A stretch of 64,000 nucleotides of DNA from Edwardsiella anguillarum (GTDB taxonomy: Bacteria; Pseudomonadota; Gammaproteobacteria; Enterobacterales; Enterobacteriaceae). The translations under genes and the position numbers were made by a program. The notes beneath the pieces were generated by a model, which saw nothing but the letters and a program-made list of their open reading frames with translations, had not been told where the DNA came from and ran no database searches. The stretch is from NCBI RefSeq assembly GCF_008801815.1, contig NZ_VZOX01000007.1. The stretch is one strand, 5' to 3'. Shown here piece after piece: positions 1 through 8,000 of the stretch (positions are counted from its first letter, which is position 1; the number at the start of each line of letters is the position of its first letter).

Positions 1-1
1 G

Positions 2-133
2 CCGGTTGATGACTTCTTCGAGCAGGTCATGGTCATGGCCGACGATGAGCAGGTCCGCATCAACCGCCTGACGCTGCTGAACAAGCTGCGCGATCTCTTC
101 CTGCAGGTCGCCGACATCTCCGTTCTGCAGTAG
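2..133 (+). CDS. glyS: Glycyl-tRNA synthetase beta subunit, 3' end only
   Basis: The last 43 codons of a gene that begins left of the window. The product is the beta subunit of the alpha2beta2 glycyl-tRNA synthetase, which charges tRNA-Gly with glycine in the cytoplasm. The visible peptide contains VMVMADDEQVRINRL and ends ADISVLQ, matching the C-terminal anticodon-binding end of GlyS as I recall it from E. coli. The frame is open from base 2 to the TAG at 131-133, and an intrinsic terminator follows at once. The identification rests on this short tail alone. Confidence 0.9.
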   Translation, partial: PVDDFFEQVMVMADDEQVRINRLTLLNKLRDLFLQVADISVLQ

Positions 134-153
134 GTTCGCGAAGCAGGCTATCT

Positions 154-178
154 AACCCGCCGTTAGGCGGGTTTTTTA
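154..178 (+). terminator. Rho-independent terminator after glyS
   Basis: An 8-bp GC-rich stem, AACCCGCC (154-161) with GGCGGGTT (166-173), encloses a GTTA loop and runs into a T tract. It lies 20 bases after the glyS stop and separates glyS from yiaF. Confidence 0.9.
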
Positions 179-265
179 CTTTATGGCTGTTATCCCGCAT
201 TTTACGGGGTACACTAGATTGACAGATTTCGCATCACCCTTGCGCGGTTTACAGGAGTCACTCAC

Positions 266-985
266 ATGACATTCGCAGTAAAAACATGGGCACAGCGCCT
301 GCTGATGCCCGTTATGGCACTCTTTTTCGTCATGCAGCTGAGTGGCTGCGGCGATAGCGATAAAGAGCAGCAAAAAGCCTTTATCGACTATCTGCAGAAT
401 ACGGTAATGCGCGGCAGCGTTACGATCCCCACCCTGAGCGAGGCCCAAAAACAGCAGCTGGGGCACTATGCCGGCGACTATGCTATTCTGGTCACCTTTT
501 CTCAGAACTTTAACCGCGCCATGGAAGCCAGCATGACGCCGCTGTTCAGTACCCTGCAACAGATCCGTACTCCGCAGGAGTATCTGACCCAGCGCGATCG
601 TCTGCAGCAGGAGCTTGGCGCGCTGAACATGCTGGGCCAGCAGATCCAGAGTGCCAAGGCTCAGGCCGACGGCGCCTACGCCACGCTGAAGCAGCCTGAA
701 GAGGTCAAAGCCGTCTTCGACAAAGCCTTCACCAAGATTGTCACCGGCCCCAGCAACGCCGTTATGCCGATGATCCCGCAGGCGGCGGGCGTCGCCCAAA
801 CGCTGGTACAGGTCGGTGATTTCCTGCAAAATCTGGGACCGCAGGCGCGCTTCGATAATCAGGGCGTACAGCTGCAGACCCAGGCTCAGGTCGATCAGTA
901 CAACCAGCTGATGCGCGATCTCTCGGTAAAATACCAAGCGCTGATGGCGGCCCAACAGCAAAATGCCGGGCTGCTGCAGAACTGA
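266..985 (+). CDS. yiaF: DUF3053 lipoprotein YiaF
   Basis: A 239-residue protein of the DUF3053 family, close in length to E. coli YiaF. Residues 1-27 form a lipoprotein signal peptide: a charged start, a hydrophobic stretch and a lipobox LSGC with Cys28 as the probable lipidated residue. The rest is soluble, rich in Gln and Ala, and predicted helical, so it would be anchored to a membrane and face the periplasm. Its biochemical role is unknown in the family. An AGGAGT ribosome site sits about eight bases before the ATG. The gene is flanked by terminators on both sides, which suggests a single-gene transcript. Confidence 0.9.
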   Translation: MTFAVKTWAQRLLMPVMALFFVMQLSGCGDSDKEQQKAFIDYLQNTVMRGSVTIPTLSEAQKQQLGHYAGDYAILVTFSQNFNRAMEASMTPLFSTLQQIRTPQEYLTQRDRLQQELGALNMLGQQIQSAKAQADGAYATLKQPEEVKAVFDKAFTKIVTGPSNAVMPMIPQAAGVAQTLVQVGDFLQNLGPQARFDNQGVQLQTQAQVDQYNQLMRDLSVKYQALMAAQQQNAGLLQN

Positions 986-1005
986 GTTCCACATCTCCGT
1001 AGATC

Positions 1006-1028
1006 ACCCGGCTATGGCCGGGTTTTTT
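1006..1028 (+). terminator. Rho-independent terminator after yiaF
   Basis: Stem ACCCGGC (1006-1012) with GCCGGGT (1017-1023), loop TATG, followed by a run of T. It lies 20 bases after the yiaF stop codon. Confidence 0.9.
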
Positions 1029-1143
1029 ATGACCATCCCCCGCTCATCGGCTTTCCCCTGCCACACACCGACCGATGTCACGCTCACCCACAAATATCTT
1101 GCGATCAACATCACATTTCAAAAACAAAGCGAACAACAAAATT

Positions 1144-1266
1144 AGTGATTTCGTTCACAAAAAACAACCAAACACCTCGAATATGCTACGCCTTTAGCGA
1201 ATTTTTTGTGATTAAGATCACCATAAACACCACCTCCACCGGGGACAAATAGTGATTTTTATCACA
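1144..1266 (+). promoter_or_regulatory. mtlA control region with three CRP-like sites
   Basis: Three close matches to the CRP consensus TGTGA-N6-TCACA lie upstream of mtlA: AGTGA-N6-TCACA at 1144-1159, TGTGA-N6-TCACC at 1207-1222 and AGTGA-N6-TCACA at 1251-1266. In E. coli the mtl operon is known to have several CRP sites upstream of its promoter, together with repression by MtlR. The arrangement here therefore implies cAMP-dependent activation of mannitol uptake. The exact -35/-10 elements were not assigned. Confidence 0.75.
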
Positions 1267-1404
1267 AAAAAACCTCGGGGTACGCGTGAACAACGGGTCG
1301 TGATAGAGTCGATTTTGCATACAAAACGACTGATGGTTTTTGGCGAAACCATCCAACAAACCACGACGCGTTGCCCTGTTACGCGCACCACCGAGGGACG
1401 TTTT

Positions 1405-3375
1405 ATGTTATCACCAGACATTAAGGTCAAGGTACAAAATTTTGGCCGCTTCCTCAGCAATATGGTTATGCCCAACATTGGCGCTTTTATTGCCTGGGGT
1501 CTGATTACCGCTCTCTTTATTCCAACGGGCTGGCTGCCCAATGAAACGCTGGCCAAGTTGGTCGGCCCCATGATCACCTACCTGTTGCCACTGCTGATCG
1601 GCTATACCGGCGGGCGTTTAATCGGCGGCGAACGCGGTGGCGTGGTCGGTGCCATCACCACAATAGGGGTGATCATCGGCGCCGATATTCCGATGTTTAT
1701 GGGAGCAATGATGGCTGGTCCGCTGGGCGGTTGGGCTATCAAGCGCGTCGATCATTGGCTCAATGGCCGGGTCAAAAGCGGCTTCGAAATGCTGGCCAGC
1801 AACTTCTCCGCCGGTATTCTGGGCATGCTGCTAGCCATGCTGGCCTTCCTGGCTATCGGGCCATTGGTCGCCGTGCTCTCTACTTTGTTAGCCAGCGGCG
1901 TCAACTTGCTGGTTCAGAATAACTTGTTGCCATTAACGGCGATCTTCGTCGAACCAGCGAAAATTTTATTTCTTAATAACGCGATTAACCACGGTATATT
2001 CTCCCCACTCGGCATTCAACAAGCCACCGAAACGGGTAAATCCATATTCTTCCTGATCGAGGCGAACCCAGGGCCAGGCCTGGGCGTGTTGCTGGCCTAT
2101 ATGTTCTTCGGCAAGGGCAGCGCCAAGCAGTCAGCTCCCGGCGCCGCCGTCATCCATTTCTTCGGGGGAATCCACGAGATCTACTTCCCGTATGTATTGA
2201 TGAATCCCCGTCTAATCCTGGCGGTGATCCTCGGCGGCATGACCGGTATCTTCACCCTGACGCTGTTCCATGCCGGGTTGGTCTCTCCCGCCTCACCCGG
2301 CTCTATCTTCGCCATCCTGCTAATGACGCCGAAGTCGTCGCTGATCGGCGTGAGCCTTGCCGTACTCAGCTCCTGCCTCGTCACCTTTGTCGTCGCCAGC
2401 CTGATGCTGAAGCGGGCGCCTGCCGGTCAACAAGATAACGACGGTCTGGCCAACGCCACTCGGCGCATTCAGGGGATGAAACAACAGGCAAAAGGCGAGT
2501 CAGGTCAACAGGCTGCGCCGCAGCCCACCCGTGCACATCTTGATCTGGCACACGACCTGAGTCAGGTGCGTAACATCATCGTAGCGTGTGACGCCGGCAT
2601 GGGATCGAGCGCGATGGGCGCTGGCGTACTGCGCAAAAAGATCGTCGAGGCTGGATTAAGCCAGGTCCAGGTCCGTAACCTCGCGATTAACGCCCTGCCC
2701 GACGATGTGGATCTGGTGATCACACACCGAGACTTAACCGAACGCGCCCTACGTCACGCTCCACACGCTATCCATCTGTCTCTGAGCAACTTCCTCGACA
2801 GTGGACTGTACAACGACCTGACTACGCGTCTGCTCGCCGCTCATCTTCCGCAGGCGGCAAACGATAGTCGGCTGATTAATCAACCGGTTGCCGCCGCTAA
2901 TGATGATCATTATGAGCTCGGTGACGAACAGCTATTTGAACTACAGGAGCACGACATCTTCCTCAGCCAGCATGCCGATGATAAAGAACAGGCCATCCGC
3001 TTCGCCGGCGCCCAACTGGTGGCTAGAGGCTATGTCGAGGCCGACTATATCGAGGCGATGTTGGCGCGCGAGGCGTTAACCTCCACTTACCTCGGCGAAT
3101 CCATCGCTGTACCGCACGGTACCGTAGCCGCCAAAGATCGCGTCCTGCGTACCGGTGTCGTCATTTGCCAGTACCCACAGGGTGTCCGCTTCGGCGACGA
3201 TCCTGCTGATATCGCCCATCTGGTGATAGGTATCGCCGCCCGTAATAATGAACATATCCAGGTTATTACTCGCCTGACCAACGCCTTGGACGACGAGAGC
3301 ATCATTACTCGTCTCATCCATAGCACCAGCGTACGTGAAATTCTTCAGCTACTACGCAGTGAGCGAGCGGCGTAA
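1405..3375 (+). CDS. mtlA: PTS mannitol-specific EIICBA permease
   Basis: A 656-residue inner-membrane mannitol phosphotransferase enzyme II that imports mannitol and phosphorylates it to mannitol 1-phosphate. Domains in order: membrane IIC (about 1-340), IIB (about 385-475) with the phospho-cysteine Cys395 in the motif VACDAGMGSS, and cytosolic IIA (from about 510) with the phospho-histidine His571 in the motif ESIAVPHG. The start at 1405 gives a protein beginning MLSPDIKVKVQNFGRF, which matches E. coli MtlA, and GAGGGA precedes it. The frame stays open 51 codons further upstream, through the CRP sites, but those codons look like leader DNA. First gene of mtlADR. Confidence 0.97.
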   Translation: MLSPDIKVKVQNFGRFLSNMVMPNIGAFIAWGLITALFIPTGWLPNETLAKLVGPMITYLLPLLIGYTGGRLIGGERGGVVGAITTIGVIIGADIPMFMGAMMAGPLGGWAIKRVDHWLNGRVKSGFEMLASNFSAGILGMLLAMLAFLAIGPLVAVLSTLLASGVNLLVQNNLLPLTAIFVEPAKILFLNNAINHGIFSPLGIQQATETGKSIFFLIEANPGPGLGVLLAYMFFGKGSAKQSAPGAAVIHFFGGIHEIYFPYVLMNPRLILAVILGGMTGIFTLTLFHAGLVSPASPGSIFAILLMTPKSSLIGVSLAVLSSCLVTFVVASLMLKRAPAGQQDNDGLANATRRIQGMKQQAKGESGQQAAPQPTRAHLDLAHDLSQVRNIIVACDAGMGSSAMGAGVLRKKIVEAGLSQVQVRNLAINALPDDVDLVITHRDLTERALRHAPHAIHLSLSNFLDSGLYNDLTTRLLAAHLPQAANDSRLINQPVAAANDDHYELGDEQLFELQEHDIFLSQHADDKEQAIRFAGAQLVARGYVEADYIEAMLAREALTSTYLGESIAVPHGTVAAKDRVLRTGVVICQYPQGVRFGDDPADIAHLVIGIAARNNEHIQVITRLTNALDDESIITRLIHSTSVREILQLLRSERAA

Positions 3376-3410
3376 TTCGCCGCGATGCGGACGTCGGTGA
3401 CAGAGATAGA

Positions 3411-3464
3411 CGGTGCGTCCTAGTACCACCTCGTTTTAGGGCCACCTCGTCCTAGGACGCACCG
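3411..3464 (+). repeat. Perfect 13-bp inverted repeat between mtlA and mtlD
   Basis: Arms CGGTGCGTCCTAG (3411-3423) and CTAGGACGCACCG (3452-3464) are exact inverse complements around a 28-base loop. The loop holds two copies of CCACCTCGT (3426-3434 and 3442-3450). No T run follows, so it is not a standard terminator. It could stabilise the 3' end of mtlA mRNA or tune mtlD expression. Confidence 0.7.
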
Positions 3465-3493
3465 GATCACTTCCTATTCAGGTGAGGTTTAAC

Positions 3494-4651
3494 ATGAAAG
3501 CAATTCATTTTGGTGCAGGTAATATTGGGCGTGGCTTTATCGGTAAACTGCTGGCAGATGCCAATGCCGAGCTGACCTTCGCCGACGTCAATCAGCCATT
3601 GATCGATCAGTTGGCTCATCAGCAAAGCTACGAGGTCCATGTCGTCGGCGAGCAACAACGTGTCGAGCGGGTACAGCATGTCAGCGCCATCCACAGCGCC
3701 AGCCCCGATGCGATCGCGCAAATCGCCCACGCCGATATCATCACCACCGCCGTCGGCCCACAGGTATTGAACCGGCTCTCCGCCACCCTAGCGCAAGGGT
3801 TGCTTGAGCGTCATCGCATCGGCAATGCGCAGCCGCTCAATATCATCGCCTGTGAGAATATGGTACGCGGCACCAGCCAACTGAAACAGCACGTCATGGC
3901 CATTCTACCAACGGCGCTACACCCCTGGGTAAACCAGCAGATCGGCTTCGTCGACTCCGCCGTGGATCGCATCGTGCCGCCCAGCGACGCCGCCAACGAC
4001 GATCCCTTGGACGTCACAGTGGAAACCTTCAGCGAATGGATCGTCGATAGCACGCAGTTCAAGGGCGAGCTACCGGTTATCGCTGGCATGGAGCCAACAG
4101 CCAATCTGATGGCCTATGTCGAGCGAAAGCTATTCACTCTCAATACCGGCCACGCCATCACCGCCTATCTGGGCTGCTTGGCGGGTTATCGCACCATCCG
4201 CGAGGCGATCCTTGACCCCGCGATCCGCAGCAACGTCAAGGCGGCTATGGAGGAGAGTGGCGCGGTACTGATCCGTCGCTATGGCTTCGACCCTCAGCAA
4301 CACCACGCCTATATTGAAAAAATCCTCTCCCGCTTCGAAAACCCTTATCTGCGGGACGACGTCGAGCGCGTCGGGCGCCAGCCTTTGCGTAAGCTGGGGG
4401 CGATGGATCGTTTAACCAAGCCGTTGCGTGGAACTCTAGAATACGCCTTACCACATCGTCACCTGCTGATCGGGATTGCCGCCGCCTTATGTTACCGCAA
4501 TGCACACGATCCCCAGGCACAAGAGATGGCGCAACAGATCGCGCACCTCGGCGTTGAGACAGCGTTAAACCAATTCGCTCAGTTGGAGGATTATCCTCAG
4601 GTCACCTCGGCGGTAGCAAAGGTATATCGAACCCTGCGACATAAGGCATAA
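3494..4651 (+). CDS. mtlD: Mannitol-1-phosphate 5-dehydrogenase
   Basis: A 385-residue cytosolic enzyme that oxidises mannitol 1-phosphate to fructose 6-phosphate with NAD+, feeding glycolysis. It has the Rossmann signature GAGNIGRGF at residues 7-15 and the catalytic region of long-chain polyol dehydrogenases, including KLFTLNTGHAITAYLG with the conserved Lys, Asn and His. Its length is close to the 382 residues of the E. coli enzyme. The start at 3494 has AGGTGAGG upstream and gives MKAIHFGAGN; an ATG-like codon four positions earlier fits less well. Second gene of mtlADR, about 118 bases after mtlA. Confidence 0.97.
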   Translation: MKAIHFGAGNIGRGFIGKLLADANAELTFADVNQPLIDQLAHQQSYEVHVVGEQQRVERVQHVSAIHSASPDAIAQIAHADIITTAVGPQVLNRLSATLAQGLLERHRIGNAQPLNIIACENMVRGTSQLKQHVMAILPTALHPWVNQQIGFVDSAVDRIVPPSDAANDDPLDVTVETFSEWIVDSTQFKGELPVIAGMEPTANLMAYVERKLFTLNTGHAITAYLGCLAGYRTIREAILDPAIRSNVKAAMEESGAVLIRRYGFDPQQHHAYIEKILSRFENPYLRDDVERVGRQPLRKLGAMDRLTKPLRGTLEYALPHRHLLIGIAAALCYRNAHDPQAQEMAQQIAHLGVETALNQFAQLEDYPQVTSAVAKVYRTLRHKA

Positions 4652-4680
4652 TTTACTCAATACAGACTTCTGATGATAGG

Positions 4681-4707
4681 CATGCGTCGGGCAACTCCCG
4701 GCGCATG
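4681..4707 (+). repeat. Hairpin between mtlD and mtlR
   Basis: Arms CATGCGTCGGG (4681-4691) and CCCGGCGCATG (4697-4707) pair over 11 positions with one G-U wobble, around a 5-base loop. No T tract follows. It lies just before the mtlR start and may attenuate or stabilise the message. Confidence 0.55.
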
Positions 4708-4717
4708 AAACCACACT

Positions 4718-5257
4718 ATGGCAACAATGGAAGAAACCCAGGCTTTTGAGAACCGCATTCTGGAACGGCTCAATGCCAGACAGACAGTAAAGGGCCTGCT
4801 ACAAGCGGCGATACCGATGCTGGCCGAGGCTATCGACCGTTTGGTGTTACAGGCGTTCCGTAAGGATGACTATGCGGTGAAATATGCCGTCGAACCCCTG
4901 CTAGAGAGCGATGGTCCATTAGCGGCGCTACCGATGCGTTTAAAGCTGATCTATGCCTTAGGTGCCATCAGCCGCATCGAGTATGAGGATATCGAGCTGC
5001 TGCTGGCGCTGCATAACCAACTGACGTTGGATAGCCAGACTTACCACTTTACCGACGATGAAGTGCTCGGCCCACTCCGCATGCTGCACGGCATGCGTCA
5101 CTTACCACTCGCGCCCACATTGCATCTCCCTGAGGATGTGGTCGACTCCCGCTTAGTTGATATGCAGCAGCAGCGTTATCAGCAAATGGTGCGTTCAACA
5201 CTGGTGTTAAGCCTCACCGAAATGCTGGCCAGCCTTGCGCATAAGAAGGCCTTTTAA
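4718..5257 (+). CDS. mtlR: Mannitol operon repressor MtlR
   Basis: A 179-residue all-helical protein of the MtlR family, the negative regulator of mtl in E. coli (195 residues there). It contains conserved stretches such as DRLVLQAFRKDDYAVKYAVE and LIYALGAISRIEYEDIELL. MtlR has no classical helix-turn-helix, and none is evident here. It is the last gene of mtlADR, which fits feedback control of its own operon. It converges on avtA with only 15 bases between the stops, and no obvious terminator is seen in that gap. Confidence 0.94.
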   Translation: MATMEETQAFENRILERLNARQTVKGLLQAAIPMLAEAIDRLVLQAFRKDDYAVKYAVEPLLESDGPLAALPMRLKLIYALGAISRIEYEDIELLLALHNQLTLDSQTYHFTDDEVLGPLRMLHGMRHLPLAPTLHLPEDVVDSRLVDMQQQRYQQMVRSTLVLSLTEMLASLAHKKAF

Positions 5258-5272
5258 CGGTAAAGCGTCCTA

Positions 5273-6535
5273 TCACTCGCGTAGTGCCGCTTCGCAGTAG
5301 GCACGCTCGACCTCTTCTGCCAGGATCTGCACCCCGCGTTCAATCAACGCCGGATCCGGCACATAGTTCATGCGCATACACTGCCGTGTATGCGGCCAAT
5401 CCTGCGCCAGCCCCGGAAAAAAGTGGTCGCCGGGAACCATCAGTACGCCGCGCAGTTTCAGTCGTTGATACAGTACTTCGCTACCAATCGGCAGATCCTT
5501 AAACCATAGCCAAAGAAAAATTGCCCCCTCTGGGCGGTGGATCAGGCAGCGCTCCTCCGGCAGATAGCGGCGAATAATCGCCAGCGTCTGGTCAACACGC
5601 TGCTGATAGAAAGGGCGGATCACCTCGCGACTCAGCCGCAGCAGGTCGCCGCGCTCGATCATGCGCAGTGCCAGCGCGGGACCCATGCTGCCCGGAGAGA
5701 GACTGATGACGCCGTTCATATTGCTCAGCGCCTGAATGGTTCGTTCGTCAGCCACCACGATCCCGCAGCGTACGCCCGGCAACCCTAGCTTCGACAAGCT
5801 CATGCACAGGATCGTATTTGGGTTCCACAGCGGCGTCGCCTCGGTAAAGATGATCCCGGGAAAGGGCACCCCGTAGGCGTTATCGATCAGCAGCGGAACC
5901 CTATGCTGCCGTGCCAGAGCATCTAGGCGGGTAAGCTCTTCATCCGTCAGCACGTTCCCGGTTGGGTTGGTTGGCCGCGATACGCAGATCAGTCCAATGT
6001 CATCCTCAATCTTCAAGCGATCGAAGTCGATATGGTACTTGAACTGTCCCTGAGGCAGCAGCGCAATGCTGGGTTTGAGCGCCACAAACAGATCATCCTC
6101 CAGGCCAGCGTCGGCATAGCCGATATACTCCGGCGCCAGCGGAAACAGGACCCGCCGCCGAGCGCCATCGCTGCGCCGACCCGCAAACAGGTTAAAGAGG
6201 TAGAAAAACGCGCTCTGACTGCCGTTAGTCAGCGCAATATTTTGTGCCCCAATCGGCCAGCCATACTGTTCTGATAGCAGCCTGGCCAACGCCTCCAGCA
6301 GCGTATCCTTACCCTGTGGTCCATCATAGTTACACAGCGCTTCACCCAGCGTCCCCTCCTCCAGCAGCTCACGACATAGGGAGGTAAAATAATCCTCCAT
6401 CTGCGCAATCCGCGCCGGGTTACCGCCGCCCAGCATAACGGCACCGGGTGTGCGCAGGCCATTATTGAGATCGTCCATCAGACGGGTGATTGCGGAGTAA
6501 CGGGTAAATCTCTCGCCAAAAGCAGAAAACGTCAT
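5273..6535 (-). CDS. avtA: Valine--pyruvate aminotransferase
   Basis: A 420-residue fold-type-I PLP aminotransferase that transfers an amino group between valine and pyruvate, giving 2-oxoisovalerate and alanine; it acts in branched-chain amino acid and alanine synthesis. Visible motifs are RPTNPTGN (187-194), the PLP-binding Asp218 in LLIDNAYG, and the Schiff-base lysine Lys249 in MSLSKLGLPG. The N-terminal sequence MTFSAFGERFTRYSAI and the overall length match E. coli AvtA (417). It stands alone on the minus strand, convergent with mtlR, and has its own upstream gap of about 120 bases. Confidence 0.96.
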   Translation of the reverse strand: MTFSAFGERFTRYSAITRLMDDLNNGLRTPGAVMLGGGNPARIAQMEDYFTSLCRELLEEGTLGEALCNYDGPQGKDTLLEALARLLSEQYGWPIGAQNIALTNGSQSAFFYLFNLFAGRRSDGARRRVLFPLAPEYIGYADAGLEDDLFVALKPSIALLPQGQFKYHIDFDRLKIEDDIGLICVSRPTNPTGNVLTDEELTRLDALARQHRVPLLIDNAYGVPFPGIIFTEATPLWNPNTILCMSLSKLGLPGVRCGIVVADERTIQALSNMNGVISLSPGSMGPALALRMIERGDLLRLSREVIRPFYQQRVDQTLAIIRRYLPEERCLIHRPEGAIFLWLWFKDLPIGSEVLYQRLKLRGVLMVPGDHFFPGLAQDWPHTRQCMRMNYVPDPALIERGVQILAEEVERAYCEAALRE

Positions 6536-6657
6536 AGCGGACCACGCGGACGGTTAGGGATAAAAAAAGCCACCTTACCTGCAGTTCGGCGAGGCGACAA
6601 GTCGACCGCCCAGCCCCTTTATTTTGATTATTCTGTAAAAGTCAGGAATAGCAGAAT

Positions 6658-6684
6658 AAAAAAAGGCGCAGCCGCGGCTGCGCC
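6658..6684 (-). terminator. Terminator of the ibpAB operon
   Basis: On the minus strand a perfect 9-bp stem, GGCGCAGCC with GGCTGCGCC (6665-6684), ends in seven consecutive T (A at 6658-6664 on the plus strand). It lies about 46 bases beyond the ibpB stop. Confidence 0.92.
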
Positions 6685-6730
6685 AAATCGAGAGGGTTTA
6701 TACCCACGGGGGGTATGGACGATCTGATTA

Positions 6731-7195
6731 TTACTGTTGGGTGTTCGGTTCATCCCGGCACTCGAGCGCCGCCGGATCGCGCTGCGCGGCGCTGATGATA
6801 ATACGCTGCGGCTGGAGCGCCTCCGGTACGTGACGCACCAGGTCGATATTCAATAGGCCGTTTTCAAAGGCGGCGCCCTCTACCGTCAGGTGTTCTGCCA
6901 GGGTAAAGCTCAACTCAAAGGCTTTGCACACCAGCCCCTGATGCAGGTACTCCACCGGCTTTTCCGGTTTGACCGGGTTGCCGCGCACCGTCAGGCGTGG
7001 GCCTTCAACCTCAATATCCAGCTCACTCTGGCGAAATCCCGCCAGCGCGAGAGAGATGCGGTAGTGGTTATCATCACTCTTTTCAATGTTATAGGGTGGA
7101 AATCCCTGCGGTTCCAGCGAGGTTTGCATGGCATTAGCCAGCTTGTCAAAACCAATCCACTGACGCATTAACGGTGAAAGGTCATAATTACGCAT
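6731..7195 (-). CDS. ibpB: Small heat-shock protein IbpB
   Basis: A 154-residue alpha-crystallin (Hsp20) chaperone that co-assembles with IbpA on aggregating proteins and hands them to ClpB/DnaK. The alpha-crystallin domain spans about residues 30-125, with the conserved stretches FPPYNIEKSDDNHYRI and FENGLLNIDL. The start at 7195 gives MRNYDLSPLMRQW as in E. coli and is nine bases from AAGGAG; an ATG two codons earlier (7201) sits too close to that site. The C-terminal tail is about a dozen residues longer than in E. coli. Second gene of ibpAB. Confidence 0.95.
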   Translation of the reverse strand: MRNYDLSPLMRQWIGFDKLANAMQTSLEPQGFPPYNIEKSDDNHYRISLALAGFRQSELDIEVEGPRLTVRGNPVKPEKPVEYLHQGLVCKAFELSFTLAEHLTVEGAAFENGLLNIDLVRHVPEALQPQRIIISAAQRDPAALECRDEPNTQQ

Positions 7196-7236
7196 GTTCA
7201 TATACTCCTTCTAAGAAGCGAGATGTTAATAATGCT

Positions 7237-7258
7237 CAGGTGGAATTATTTCCACCTG
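7237..7258 (-). ncRNA. Perfect hairpin in the ibpA-ibpB gap
   Basis: CAGGTGGAA (7237-7245) and TTCCACCTG (7250-7258) form an exact 9-bp stem with a TTAT loop in the untranslated stretch before ibpB. E. coli ibpB is known to carry its own temperature-responsive leader. This hairpin lies about 30 bases upstream of the ibpB ribosome site, so it could be part of such an element or an mRNA stabiliser. Confidence 0.5.
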
Positions 7259-7311
7259 CATTGCCCCCAAAGGCAGGCAAAAAATAGAATCAGCCAACCA
7301 GCTAACTGCCG

Positions 7312-7725
7312 TTATTTTATGGCAATCTTACGCGCCTGCTGCGACTCGGGAATGACGCGTGCCAAGTCGATAAATAATAGTCCATTCTCCAGCCGCGCGC
7401 CTTCTATATGAATATGTTCAGCCAGCTGAAATTTACGCTCAAAATTACGCTCGGCGATCCCCTGATACAAATAGGTGCGCTGCTTGTCGCTCACTTGATG
7501 AGATCCTTTAATAATCAGTGAGTTGGAATGAGATATTATCTCAAGCTCCTCCTCATCAAAGCCAGCGACGGCAATAGAAATACGGTAGTGATTATCATCT
7601 ACCAGTTCAACATTATACGGAGGATATCCCCCATTGGTATTATTCTGCCCCGACTCAATAAGATTGAATAAACGATCGAATCCGATAGCAGAACGGTACA
7701 GCGGTGCCAAATCAAAATTACGCAT
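7312..7725 (-). CDS. ibpA: Small heat-shock protein IbpA
   Basis: A 137-residue Hsp20 chaperone, the same length as E. coli IbpA, beginning MRNFDLAPLYRSAIGFDRLFN. The alpha-crystallin domain covers about residues 35-125 (YPPYNVELVDDNHYRI, LENGLLFIDLAR). The C-terminal tail lacks an obvious aromatic anchor and ends RKIAIK, containing the I-x-I type motif used for oligomer contacts. It holds unfolding proteins in small aggregates during heat stress. First gene of ibpAB, transcribed from a sigma-32 promoter and translated through a thermosensor leader. Confidence 0.96.
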   Translation of the reverse strand: MRNFDLAPLYRSAIGFDRLFNLIESGQNNTNGGYPPYNVELVDDNHYRISIAVAGFDEEELEIISHSNSLIIKGSHQVSDKQRTYLYQGIAERNFERKFQLAEHIHIEGARLENGLLFIDLARVIPESQQARKIAIK

Positions 7726-7824
7726 AGCGACAACCTCCTAAACAATGCAGCGAGGATGAAATAATCTTCCTAATGGACAGATTGATTAAATAGATACCCT
7801 ATCGGCATATCCATCATTGCTCTT
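7726..7824 (-). ncRNA. ROSE-like RNA thermometer in the ibpA leader
   Basis: The leader before ibpA carries the ribosome site AGGAGG (minus strand of 7734-7739) and, 9 bases upstream, CCTCGCT (minus strand of 7749-7755). The latter contains UCGCU, a match to the UYGCU motif of ROSE thermometers, and can pair with AGGAGG leaving a bulged G. E. coli ibpA has a ROSE element at this position. The 5' boundary assumes transcription starts about seven bases after the sigma-32 -10 box. Confidence 0.7.
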
Positions 7825-7830
7825 TTAATA

Positions 7831-7858
7831 AGATGGCGACGATCCTGACGTTTTCAAG
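7831..7858 (-). promoter_or_regulatory. Sigma-32 heat-shock promoter of ibpAB
   Basis: On the minus strand CTTGAA (7858-7853) is separated by 14 bases from CGCCATCT (7838-7831). This matches the sigma-32 consensus CTTGAA-N13/14-CCCCATNT, with one difference in the -10 core. It is placed about 105 bases before the ibpA start. Confidence 0.85.
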
Positions 7859-8000
7859 CGCTATCGTCTAAATTTTATGATACAGCACATATTGACAAAA
7901 TTTGGCTGAAAAACAAACACACCGTCAATATTCCGGTATATGCTAAGCAGCGTTGCCGGAAAGAGACAGCGGCAGATTGGAATCAGCCCAGGATGACACT

